DNA of 64,000 bases. Source: UBA4465 sp002292365. Lineage in GTDB: Bacteria; Bacteroidota; Bacteroidia; Cytophagales; Cyclobacteriaceae. This document shows positions 16,271 through 24,652 of the stretch, one piece after another; positions within the stretch are counted from its first letter, which is position 1, and the number at the start of each line of letters is the position of its first letter. The notes under the pieces are model-generated. The model was not told the origin of the DNA and did not search any database. It saw nothing but the letters and a program-made list of their open reading frames with translations. The position numbers and the translations under genes are program-made. The stretch is from positions 124,001-188,000 of the forward strand of contig CALSQY010000004.1 in the NCBI GenBank assembly GCA_943788615.1. The letters are read 5' to 3'.

Positions 16271-18199
16271 ATGATTAAACCTTCAACAATAGATGACATA
16301 AAAATGGCAATGGATATTGCCGAGGTGGTTGGTGATTTTGTAAATCTAAAGAAATCGGGTTCAAGTTTGAAAGCATTGAGTCCTTTTACGGCCGAAAAAA
16401 CGCCTTCCTTCTATGTGGTACCTTCTAAAGGGATATTTAAATGCTTCAGTTCAGGAAAAGGTGGAGATGCCATTACTTTTGTCATGGAAGTAGACGGCTT
16501 AAGTTATATTGAAGCGCTCAAATACTTGGCGGCCAAATATAATATTGCTATTGAGGAAGAAGTACAAACAGATGAGATTCAAGAAGCGCAAAATGAGCGT
16601 GAGAGCTTATACATTGTATTGAAATTTGCCACCGACTATTTTCAAAACTTATTGCATTCACATGAGGAGGGCAAGTCCATTGGTTTAAGTTATTTCAAAG
16701 AACGTGGTTTTTCCGATGAGATCATCGAATCATTCAATTTGGGTTATAGCTTGAATGTTTGGGATCATTTTCATCAAAAAGGGATCAAAAGCGGGTTTAC
16801 AAAAGAAAATTTGGAAGCAGCAGGTTTGATTGTAAGTAAAGAAAATAAAATATACGATCGTTTCAGAGGCCGGGTGATGTTTCCCATCCACAACGTCACG
16901 GGTAAAACAATTGCTTTTGGTGCCAGAATCCTTGTATCAGACGCAGCCAAAAATCAGCCAAAATATTTAAATTCACCCGAAACAGAACTTTATAATAAAA
17001 GTAGGGTCCTGTATGGCTTGTTCCAATCTAAGCAACAAATAAGACAAGAAGACAATTGCTATTTAGTAGAAGGTTATACGGACGTAATATCTATGCATCA
17101 GTTGGGTATCAAAAATGTAGTTTCCTCCTCAGGTACTGCCTTGACGAAAGATCAAGTAAAACTCATCAAAAGATATACCCAGAATGTAACCGTGCTTTAT
17201 GATGGAGATGCGCCAGGTATACGTGCTTCATTTAGAGGTATTGATATTATCTTAGAAGGAGGACTTAATGTCAGGGCCGTTACTTTTCCTGATGGTGAGG
17301 ATCCAGACAGTTACAGTCATAAGTTAGGAGCCACTGCTTATGTCCATTTTTTAACGGAAGGAGCGGTTGATTTTATAAAATTTAAAACAGGGCTATTGAT
17401 GGATGACGTTAAGGATGATCCGATTAAGAAGGCGGGAGTAGTCCGAGACATTGTAGAAAGCATCTCCAAAATCGAGGATGCCATCAAAAGATCGGTTTAT
17501 TTGAAAGAATGCAGCGATTTGTTACAAATCAGTGAGGCCATCTTGATCGCAGAGCAAAATAAAATTTTAATTACTCAGAAGAGATCAAACCAAAATACAT
17601 TTAATGATACTGAGGAAGCTTCGGGGATCCTTCCTTTGGAATCAGAAGAAGTAGCAGTTACTGATTTTTCAAAAATCATTGTACATCAAGAAAAAGAAAG
17701 CATTAGAGTACTTTTAAATTATGGAGATGAGATCATCCAAAAGACGGATGAAAATGAAATGACTTTATGGGATTATTTTATCAGTGAGTCTGAAGACATT
17801 GAATTTACACATCCAATCTATAATAAAATATTCAAGGTCATGGTTCAACGAAATAAGGACCAATTGCCCTTAAATTTTGAATATTTCTTATCTATTGACG
17901 ATCCAGAAATACAGAAAACCATCATAGAGTTATGTGCTCCAAAATATGAAATTAGTGAATTTTGGAAGGAAAAATACCATATTGAGATACCCTTGGAAGA
18001 AGATTTTATTAAAGATCTCACTTATTCAAATATTTTACGTCTTAAGTTTAGGGTGATACAACATCTTATTGAGGTTCAAAATGAAAAATTAAAAACTGCT
18101 ATTGAAGGGGATGTAGATGCTTTATTAGATGAAATTAGTGAGTTGAAGCAAACCGAAATGGAAATCGCTAAAATTATAGGGAACGTAACCGTAAAATAA
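16271..18199 (+). CDS. dnaG: DNA primase with degenerate zinc finger
   Basis: Synthesises RNA primers at the replication fork. The N-terminal CHC2 region aligns with the family (LSPFTAEKTPSFYVVPSKG, then CFSSGKGGDA), but three of the four zinc ligands are replaced: Ser37, Thr40 and Ser61, with only Cys58 kept. The central core and Toprim domain are intact, with YLVEGYTDVISMHQLGI, the SSSGTAL turn and the metal-binding YDGDAPGIRAS. The C-terminal helicase-binding part (about 450-642) is divergent, as usual. It is first in a plus-strand unit with ribBA, a secreted protein and surE. Confidence 0.93.
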   Translation: MIKPSTIDDIKMAMDIAEVVGDFVNLKKSGSSLKALSPFTAEKTPSFYVVPSKGIFKCFSSGKGGDAITFVMEVDGLSYIEALKYLAAKYNIAIEEEVQTDEIQEAQNERESLYIVLKFATDYFQNLLHSHEEGKSIGLSYFKERGFSDEIIESFNLGYSLNVWDHFHQKGIKSGFTKENLEAAGLIVSKENKIYDRFRGRVMFPIHNVTGKTIAFGARILVSDAAKNQPKYLNSPETELYNKSRVLYGLFQSKQQIRQEDNCYLVEGYTDVISMHQLGIKNVVSSSGTALTKDQVKLIKRYTQNVTVLYDGDAPGIRASFRGIDIILEGGLNVRAVTFPDGEDPDSYSHKLGATAYVHFLTEGAVDFIKFKTGLLMDDVKDDPIKKAGVVRDIVESISKIEDAIKRSVYLKECSDLLQISEAILIAEQNKILITQKRSNQNTFNDTEEASGILPLESEEVAVTDFSKIIVHQEKESIRVLLNYGDEIIQKTDENEMTLWDYFISESEDIEFTHPIYNKIFKVMVQRNKDQLPLNFEYFLSIDDPEIQKTIIELCAPKYEISEFWKEKYHIEIPLEEDFIKDLTYSNILRLKFRVIQHLIEVQNEKLKTAIEGDVDALLDEISELKQTEMEIAKIIGNVTVK

Positions 18200-18227
18200 T
18201 CATTCTTAATTTAGTTAAAACAAGTGT

Positions 18228-19442
18228 ATGAAAGAAGATATTAAGCTTGATGCAATCAAGGAAGCCATAGCCGCTATAAAAAATGGGGAAGTCATTGTAG
18301 TGGTAGATGATGAAGATCGTGAGAATGAAGGAGATTTTATTTGTGCAGCAGAGAAAATCACTCCTGAAATTGTCAATTTCATGGCTAGAGAAGGACGTGG
18401 TTTATTATGTGTACCCTTGGTGGAAGCTAGGTGTCATGAGCTTCAACTTGATCTCATGGTTGGTAAGAATACAGCCCTTCATGAGACGCCCTTTACGGTA
18501 AGTGTTGACTTGAACAGTAAAGATACAAGTACTGGGATTTCTACTTCGGATCGGTCCTTGACCATTCGGGCATTGGCAGATCCTAACACCAAACCCAATG
18601 ATTTGGGAAGGCCCGGCCATATTTTTCCTTTAAAAGCCAAAGAAGGGGGTGTCCTAAGAAGAGCCGGGCATACTGAGGCAGCTATAGATTTTGCCCGCTT
18701 AGCAGGGCTGAGGCCCGCAGGTGTTTTAATAGAAGTGCTCAAAGAAGATGGTACCATGGCCCGGTTGCCAGATCTTAGAATTATTGCAGATAAGTTCAAA
18801 TTAAAGTTGGTATCAATAGATGATCTTATTGCCTATCGTTTAAGTAACGAATCACTGATTGAGGAGCAAATTAATGTCAATCTTCCTACAGATTTTGGTG
18901 ACTTTAAGCTCAAAGCTTACCGACAAACCAATACAGGAGATGATCATTTGGTACTTTATAAAGGATCGTGGACAGTTGATCAGTCCGTTTTGGTCAGAGT
19001 ACACTCCTCTTGTGTTACGGGCGATATTTTTGGGTCTTGTAGATGTGATTGCGGTACACAACTTCACAGCGCCTTGAGGATGGTTGAAAAAGAAGGTAGG
19101 GGAGCCGTTGTTTATATGAATCAAGAAGGTAGGGGTATTGGCCTAATCAATAAGCTGAAGGCCTATAAACTTCAAGAGGGTGGTATGGATACGATCGAGG
19201 CCAATGAGTATTTAGGATTTAAGGGAGACCAGAGAGACTATGGTGTGGGAGCACAGATTATTAGAGATATGGGGATTTCAAAGCTAAAACTCATTACTAA
19301 CAATCCAAAAAAGCGGGTGGGGTTGATTGGATATGGATTAGAAATAGTAGAAAATATCTCTATTGAAGTAGACCCCAATGCCCATAATAAAAAATATTTA
19401 GAAACCAAGCGAGATCGCATGGGACATGATATATTGAAATAG
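18228..19442 (+). CDS. ribBA: Bifunctional 3,4-DHBP synthase / GTP cyclohydrolase II
   Basis: Catalyses both entry steps of riboflavin synthesis. The RibB half (about 1-205) has VVDDEDRENEGDFICAAE and RAGHTEAAIDFARLAG. The RibA half (about 206-404) has the zinc site HSSCVTGDIFGSCRCDCG and the GTP-binding NQEGRGIGLINKLKAY. Both halves look complete at 404 residues. No FMN riboswitch is visible in the 28-base gap after dnaG. Confidence 0.96.
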   Translation: MKEDIKLDAIKEAIAAIKNGEVIVVVDDEDRENEGDFICAAEKITPEIVNFMAREGRGLLCVPLVEARCHELQLDLMVGKNTALHETPFTVSVDLNSKDTSTGISTSDRSLTIRALADPNTKPNDLGRPGHIFPLKAKEGGVLRRAGHTEAAIDFARLAGLRPAGVLIEVLKEDGTMARLPDLRIIADKFKLKLVSIDDLIAYRLSNESLIEEQINVNLPTDFGDFKLKAYRQTNTGDDHLVLYKGSWTVDQSVLVRVHSSCVTGDIFGSCRCDCGTQLHSALRMVEKEGRGAVVYMNQEGRGIGLINKLKAYKLQEGGMDTIEANEYLGFKGDQRDYGVGAQIIRDMGISKLKLITNNPKKRVGLIGYGLEIVENISIEVDPNAHNKKYLETKRDRMGHDILK

Positions 19443-19443
19443 T

Positions 19444-20040
19444 ATGCGCGTTATTGTTACTATTGCTTTCCTTTGCTATTCGACCTGGTCCTTGGGTCAG
19501 CTGTCATCTGATGAGTGGCACAAGGGGATTGTAGTGACTACGGATCAAGATACGATTTCCGGTGAGATTAAGTATGATTTTCCCACCAATATGATCACTT
19601 TGGTCAAAAAAGAAGCTGTGATTGCCTTTTCAAGTCACAAACTGATATATTTTGAAATTTATGATGAGGATTACAAAAGCTATCGTAAATTTTATACCAT
19701 TCCTTATAAAAATACATCAAATTATATGACCCCTATATTGTTTGAGCTCCAATATGAAAGTGTTCTATCCTTATTGTCTCGAGAAAGGATCGTTATGGAA
19801 ACTTCCAGTTTGGGTTACGGTTATGGTCTACCCATTGTTTCTCAACCTTCCGTGAGATATGACTTTTTTTTTCTTACTAAAGCAGGCAAAATTATTCAGT
19901 TCAGTGGATCAAAGAAGGATCTATTTAGGATTTTAGCGAAGAAGAAAAATGAACTTCAAACCTTCATAAAAAGAAACAGGTTAAAAACAGACGAGCTTAG
20001 AGACTTGGTCAGAATCATCGCCTTTTACAATTCTATTTAA
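19444..20040 (+). CDS. Secreted hypothetical protein
   Basis: Unrecognised 198-residue protein. Residues 1-19 (ending STWSLGQ) are a signal peptide. The mature part is beta-rich near the N-terminus (GIVVTTDQDTISGEIKYDF) and ends in a basic helix. Proteins of this general look are common in Bacteroidota, but I cannot assign a function. It starts one base after the ribBA stop and ends 2 bases before surE, so it is surely co-transcribed. Confidence 0.8.
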   Translation: MRVIVTIAFLCYSTWSLGQLSSDEWHKGIVVTTDQDTISGEIKYDFPTNMITLVKKEAVIAFSSHKLIYFEIYDEDYKSYRKFYTIPYKNTSNYMTPILFELQYESVLSLLSRERIVMETSSLGYGYGLPIVSQPSVRYDFFFLTKAGKIIQFSGSKKDLFRILAKKKNELQTFIKRNRLKTDELRDLVRIIAFYNSI

Positions 20041-20042
20041 TT

Positions 20043-20813
20043 ATGAAAAAACCATTAATTCTCATCACCAATGATGATGGGATTACTTCAAAAGGGATAT
20101 TTGAATTAGTTTCCACTGTTAAAGATCTAGGTGAAATTATTTTAGTCGCTCCGGACAGCCCCCAATCAGGTAAGGGGCATGCTATTACCGTTAGTGAAAC
20201 GTTGAGGGTAAAGAAAAATCAAATTTTTAAAGATATTGAGGCTTATGAATGCAGTGGAACACCCGCTGATTGCGTGAAATTAGCTAAACACCATATTTTG
20301 AAAGGTAGGCGCGTAGATCTGGTACTCAGTGGTATCAATCATGGGAGCAATACTTCGATCAGCGTTTTATATTCAGGTACTATGGGAGCTGCGATTGAAG
20401 CAGCTATTGAAGGGACTCCTGCGATAGGCTTTTCATTGTGTGATTATAATCCCAAGTGTAATTTTTCTCATGGGATACCATTTATTAAAAAAATTGTAAA
20501 AGAAGTGCTTAACAAAGGATTGCCTAAGAACACAGCTCTTAATGTGAATATTCCAGCCATTAGTGATGAGCAAATTAAAGGAATAAAAATATGTCGTCAG
20601 ACGCAAGCCCGATGGAAAGAAGATTTTGATCTGCGCGTCGATCCTTACGGGAGAGATTATTATTGGATGGTGGGTAACCTAATCAACGACGATAAAGGTC
20701 AAGATCACGATGAGTGGGCTATAAAAAACAACTACATAAGCATGGTCCCTTGTCACTTTGACTTGACATCTTATGAGGCCATAAATCACATGAACGAGGA
20801 CTGGAATTTTTAA
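20043..20813 (+). CDS. surE: 5'/3'-nucleotidase SurE
   Basis: Metal-dependent nucleoside monophosphate phosphatase of stationary-phase survival. It has the metal site ITNDDGITSKGIFEL, the SGTPADCVKLA stretch, and LSGINHGSNTSISVLYSGT with the catalytic asparagine. The length of 256 residues is normal. It is last in the dnaG unit and its stop codon overlaps that of the convergent DUF6048 gene (20810-20813). Confidence 0.95.
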   Translation: MKKPLILITNDDGITSKGIFELVSTVKDLGEIILVAPDSPQSGKGHAITVSETLRVKKNQIFKDIEAYECSGTPADCVKLAKHHILKGRRVDLVLSGINHGSNTSISVLYSGTMGAAIEAAIEGTPAIGFSLCDYNPKCNFSHGIPFIKKIVKEVLNKGLPKNTALNVNIPAISDEQIKGIKICRQTQARWKEDFDLRVDPYGRDYYWMVGNLINDDKGQDHDEWAIKNNYISMVPCHFDLTSYEAINHMNEDWNF

Positions 20814-21484
20814 AAATTAATTTTTAAAAATAGATTGAAACCGAGATTTCTTTTGTTGATGAGTCTGCCATAACCAGGTATACTGAAAACTTCGATGGGT
20901 TGATAACTGGGATAGTCTAAGAGCATTTTGTAACGTATCATGATTCCTATCGAAAAGAATTTATTCCAATAAGAACCAGGGACGTCTTTCTTCAGTCTTA
21001 ATTGTTTTTCAGAATTCAAAACAATTTCCATCCAAGTTGATTGAAGATTAGATCTTTCAAAATCATCTCTCACTGGGCTATTAATGGTTTCAGAATTGAT
21101 AAAAATAACTCCTTCATCTTTGAAACTCGATTCAGCGAACCTTACACCTAAACCCAATCGATTGACTTCATCTAGATAAGCCAAATAGCCCATTCCTAGT
21201 CTATAAAAACGACCTTCACTTTGATAATCAATATTTTTGTAAAGGTTATTAGGATTAATTTTCGTGTAACCCGCCTCAGCGAAAATTTGCACTTTATCAA
21301 AAACGAGCCATTCAAGGCCTCCTTCATATTTCTGAAAACGCTCTTGCCAGAGCATTAATGTTTGACCATAATCCCAATATATTCTAGGTTGAAATGACCT
21401 CTTTTGGATCAAAAGGCTATCATCTTGAGCCACGGCCGAGTTGATACAGAGCAAACTAATAATAACAAGTAAATACGATTTCAT
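20810..21484 (-). CDS. DUF6048-like outer-membrane beta-barrel protein
   Basis: Signal peptide MKSYLLVIISLLCINSAVAQ, then about 200 residues of alternating aromatic beta strands ending in a terminal phenylalanine (KINF), typical of outer-membrane barrels. Segments such as FYRLGMGYLAYLDEVNRLGL and STWMEIVLN fit the DUF6048 family as I remember it. Function unknown. I chose the ATG at 21484 because it begins the signal peptide; the frame is open to 21529. The 5' end lies inside the 3' end of the lipoprotein gene, so the two are translationally linked and may act together. Confidence 0.75.
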   Translation of the reverse strand: MKSYLLVIISLLCINSAVAQDDSLLIQKRSFQPRIYWDYGQTLMLWQERFQKYEGGLEWLVFDKVQIFAEAGYTKINPNNLYKNIDYQSEGRFYRLGMGYLAYLDEVNRLGLGVRFAESSFKDEGVIFINSETINSPVRDDFERSNLQSTWMEIVLNSEKQLRLKKDVPGSYWNKFFSIGIMIRYKMLLDYPSYQPIEVFSIPGYGRLINKRNLGFNLFLKINF

Positions 21485-22184
21485 TTGCTTTACAGGATGA
21501 ATTTTCACATTGAATAATGATATTGGCAAAATTGTGTGCGGAGGCTACGGTATCAATTTTAGAAATAGAGACACTGGCATTACCACGCACATCGATCACC
21601 CATTCGTTGGTATGATGTAGATTGATAAAATAAAGATGACCTGCAATACTAAATCCCAAAGATGAAAGACTGTCATTATAATTTAACGGGATCTCATATT
21701 GGGAGATTAGCTCCTCGAACATTTGATATTGATTGTTGAATAAGTTGAATACTGTATCTACCAAAACATTTCCACTGACCAGAGCCGTTTTTATTATGTT
21801 CAATGTATCGATTTCTGTTGTGTAATAAGCATCATATTCTTCATTGATAAAGATCAGACTGTCTATCAAAATGATTTGATCAGTTATCAGGAGTTGCTCA
21901 GCTTCCAATAGTCCTCCATTTTCAATACTATCATTAAGGATGGTGAGGCTATCTTCAAGAAATTCAGAGATGAGAGACAACTGGTCACTGACAGAATCAG
22001 TAAATAACAATGAATCAGTCATCACTTCTAGATTATCTTCTACCCACACTAAGCTGTCCGCATCAATAAAGGCAAAAGAGGCGGTAGGTTCAGAGATAAA
22101 TCCATCGCAGTCGTCGCATTCGTTACAATGTGACAGGATGAGTAGGGTCATCAATAAGAAGATAATATGAGCGGTATTTATCAT
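21456..22184 (-). CDS. Hypothetical lipoprotein, acidic and rich in DSL motifs
   Basis: Unknown function. The N-terminus LLMTLLILSHCNECDDCDG looks like a lipoprotein signal with Cys20, although histidine before the cysteine is unusual. Residues 35-150 are acidic and probably a coiled coil, with repeated D-S-L/V/I steps (TDSLLFTDSVSDQL, EDSLTILNDSIENG, LIDSLIFINEEY). A small C-terminal domain holds three cysteines. It overlaps priA by 4 bases and the barrel gene by 29 bases. It may be the periplasmic partner of the barrel, which is an inference. Confidence 0.72.
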   Translation of the reverse strand: MINTAHIIFLLMTLLILSHCNECDDCDGFISEPTASFAFIDADSLVWVEDNLEVMTDSLLFTDSVSDQLSLISEFLEDSLTILNDSIENGGLLEAEQLLITDQIILIDSLIFINEEYDAYYTTEIDTLNIIKTALVSGNVLVDTVFNLFNNQYQMFEELISQYEIPLNYNDSLSSLGFSIAGHLYFINLHHTNEWVIDVRGNASVSISKIDTVASAHNFANIIIQCENSSCKANEIVFTCYY

Positions 22185-24643
22185 ATTGGGTCTACATCAA
22201 AATGGATGAGTATAGATTTAAATGAGGGCAAAGCTAATAACGTATGACGAGATCCTTGAATGAATTCTTTAATCGATTTGAGATGTATTGTTTTTCTTTC
22301 AATTTTGATGATGATTTCAAACAAGTAGTAATTTCTTATTTTGTTGATGACGGGTTCAATAGGGCCGAGAATAAGTTTCTCTGTGAGGTTTTTTTGAAGT
22401 ATTACATTCAATGCATTTGCCGCCTGATGTGTTATATTTTTATCTTTTCCTTTAATTATGATTTTAATCAATCGATAGAATGGAGGATATTTGAATTTTT
22501 GACGCTCAACAAGTTCTTGTCCATAAATCAAATCCAAATGCCCTTCTTTTATCTGTAATAATAATGGATGATCGGGTTGGTTCGTTTGCACAATCACTTG
22601 ACCTCTATCATGTTTTCTACCTGACCGACCACTTACTTGGGTAATCAACTGGAATGCTCTTTCATGTGATCTGAAGTCAGGAAAATGAATGATTCGATCG
22701 GCATCAAAAATACCGACTAAGTTTACGTGTTCAAAATCTAGTCCTTTGGTTACCATTTGAGTACCTATCAGCACATCTATTTCCCTGCTTTCAAATGCAT
22801 CAATGATTTGCTGATAAGCATGCTTACTTCGCGTAGTGTCAAGGTCCATACGCTTGATTTTTATATCAGGAATAAGTACTGAGAGTTCTTCTTCGATTTG
22901 CTCAGTTCCTAAGCCTACGGTCTTGATTTTATTCGATTGACATTTTTCGCATTTCGCATTAAAAAATATTTTATATCCACAATAATGGCAAATGATTTCA
23001 TTCTGATAAATATGATAGGTAAGACTGACGGCGCAGTTGGGGCAGTTAGGAATGTGATTGCAGTCATTACATTCTACATATGGTGCGTATCCCCGTCTGT
23101 TTTGAAAAAGAATTACCTGTTTGTTTTCGACTATACTGGATTTGATTTGGTCAAGCAATGCTAGGGTAAAATGGCCTTTTATTTTTTTTTGTTTTCTGGC
23201 CTTAGAGAAATCAGCAAATTTAATTTCAGGTAAGGGTTGATTTTTGAACCTATGATTAAGCGTTACATATCCAAATTTGCCATTGATGGCATTTTGATAA
23301 CTTTCTAAGGAGGGTGTTGCGGAGCCTAACAACACCTTTGCATGATGAATTTTGGCCAAATATAAAGCACTGTCCCTTGCGTGATACCTAGGAGAAGGAT
23401 CGTATTGCTTATAAGAGTATTCATGCTCTTCATCGACGATGATCAGTTCTAGGTGCTTAAAAGGGAGAAAGACGGCACTCCGCACACCAATGACAAAGTC
23501 GTACTTCTGATTCAAACAGTTCTGATAAATCTCAGTACGTTCATTGTCAGAAAATCGAGAATGGTAGACGCCAAATCGATTACCAAAATAGCTCCGAAAC
23601 CGCTGAATTATTTGGGTCGTCAGCGCGATTTCAGGTAGGAGTATGAGTATTTGTCCTCCATTTTTTATGATTTGATCTACCAGAGTAATGTAAATTTCTG
23701 TCTTTCCACTTCCTGTAATGCCTCGCAATAAGGTTGTTGGATTTATAGCAAAACTTTTTTGAATCTCGAGCAGTGCTTGATGCTGATACATTGTCAAATC
23801 AGGAAGTGCTGCGATGGGTCCATGATCAAATGAAAATCGATCAATTTGATGCTCCCAAGTTTCAAATATTTTATTTTTCACCAATGTATTTAGGGATGAA
23901 GTACTTATGCCTGCTGATTGGAGAGATCTTTTACTGATGCCAAAATCATTTAATTCGGTATCTTCTAATACGGGAATCTCTTTTAGATAGGTCATCAAAA
24001 CGTGGATTTGTTTGGGATACTTATCTAAAGTTTTTGAGAGTTTATTCAGGGATTCTTCGGAGGTATAATGTGAGTGGAGTTTAATCCGATTTTCCATTTT
24101 CGGACTGTATTTATCTTTTATTTTTTCAAAGGTATAGATGATCCCGGCATCAATGAGACTTTTGACCAATTGAAAAGGGTATTTGAGTCCTGTGATTTTT
24201 TTAACTTCTTCTGCGGAGATATTTTCTTTATTTAAGCGAGTAAGAACCATTTTTTCAGCATCTGTTAAACTTGCATAATTGATGTCGATGTTGGGTAAAA
24301 TACCTAAATAGGATTCGCTCGTTAATTTTAAACCGGCAGGCAAGGCTGCATTGTAGGCATCTCCCAGAGCACACATATAATAGTTTGAAATCCAATCTAT
24401 GAATTTTAATTGTGCTTTGGTGATAATGGGATCAATATCTAAAACTTCAAAAATCTCTTTAACTGCATATTTTGATGAAACTTTATCCACAGTATCATAG
24501 ATTAAACCTGTATAATATTTTCTCTTTCCAAAGGGAACGATGACCCGACACCCTATTAGGATTTTTTGTTTGACATGTGCCGGAACCGCATAGGAAAATA
24601 CGCCGGGGATAGGGATGGGCAGTATGACTTCAATATAGCGCAA
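22181..24643 (-). CDS. priA: Primosomal helicase PriA
   Basis: Superfamily 2 helicase that restarts stalled replication forks. The N-terminal DNA-binding domain covers about residues 1-100. Walker A is GITGSGKT (308-315) and the Walker B motif is IIVDEEHEYSY. The zinc-binding region contains CNHIPNCPNCAVSL and CHYCG cysteine pairs. The length of 820 residues is normal. It follows the DUF255 gene by 9 bases and overlaps the downstream lipoprotein gene by ATGA. Confidence 0.95.
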   Translation of the reverse strand: MRYIEVILPIPIPGVFSYAVPAHVKQKILIGCRVIVPFGKRKYYTGLIYDTVDKVSSKYAVKEIFEVLDIDPIITKAQLKFIDWISNYYMCALGDAYNAALPAGLKLTSESYLGILPNIDINYASLTDAEKMVLTRLNKENISAEEVKKITGLKYPFQLVKSLIDAGIIYTFEKIKDKYSPKMENRIKLHSHYTSEESLNKLSKTLDKYPKQIHVLMTYLKEIPVLEDTELNDFGISKRSLQSAGISTSSLNTLVKNKIFETWEHQIDRFSFDHGPIAALPDLTMYQHQALLEIQKSFAINPTTLLRGITGSGKTEIYITLVDQIIKNGGQILILLPEIALTTQIIQRFRSYFGNRFGVYHSRFSDNERTEIYQNCLNQKYDFVIGVRSAVFLPFKHLELIIVDEEHEYSYKQYDPSPRYHARDSALYLAKIHHAKVLLGSATPSLESYQNAINGKFGYVTLNHRFKNQPLPEIKFADFSKARKQKKIKGHFTLALLDQIKSSIVENKQVILFQNRRGYAPYVECNDCNHIPNCPNCAVSLTYHIYQNEIICHYCGYKIFFNAKCEKCQSNKIKTVGLGTEQIEEELSVLIPDIKIKRMDLDTTRSKHAYQQIIDAFESREIDVLIGTQMVTKGLDFEHVNLVGIFDADRIIHFPDFRSHERAFQLITQVSGRSGRKHDRGQVIVQTNQPDHPLLLQIKEGHLDLIYGQELVERQKFKYPPFYRLIKIIIKGKDKNITHQAANALNVILQKNLTEKLILGPIEPVINKIRNYYLFEIIIKIERKTIHLKSIKEFIQGSRHTLLALPSFKSILIHFDVDPI

Positions 24644-24652
24644 ATGGACAGG

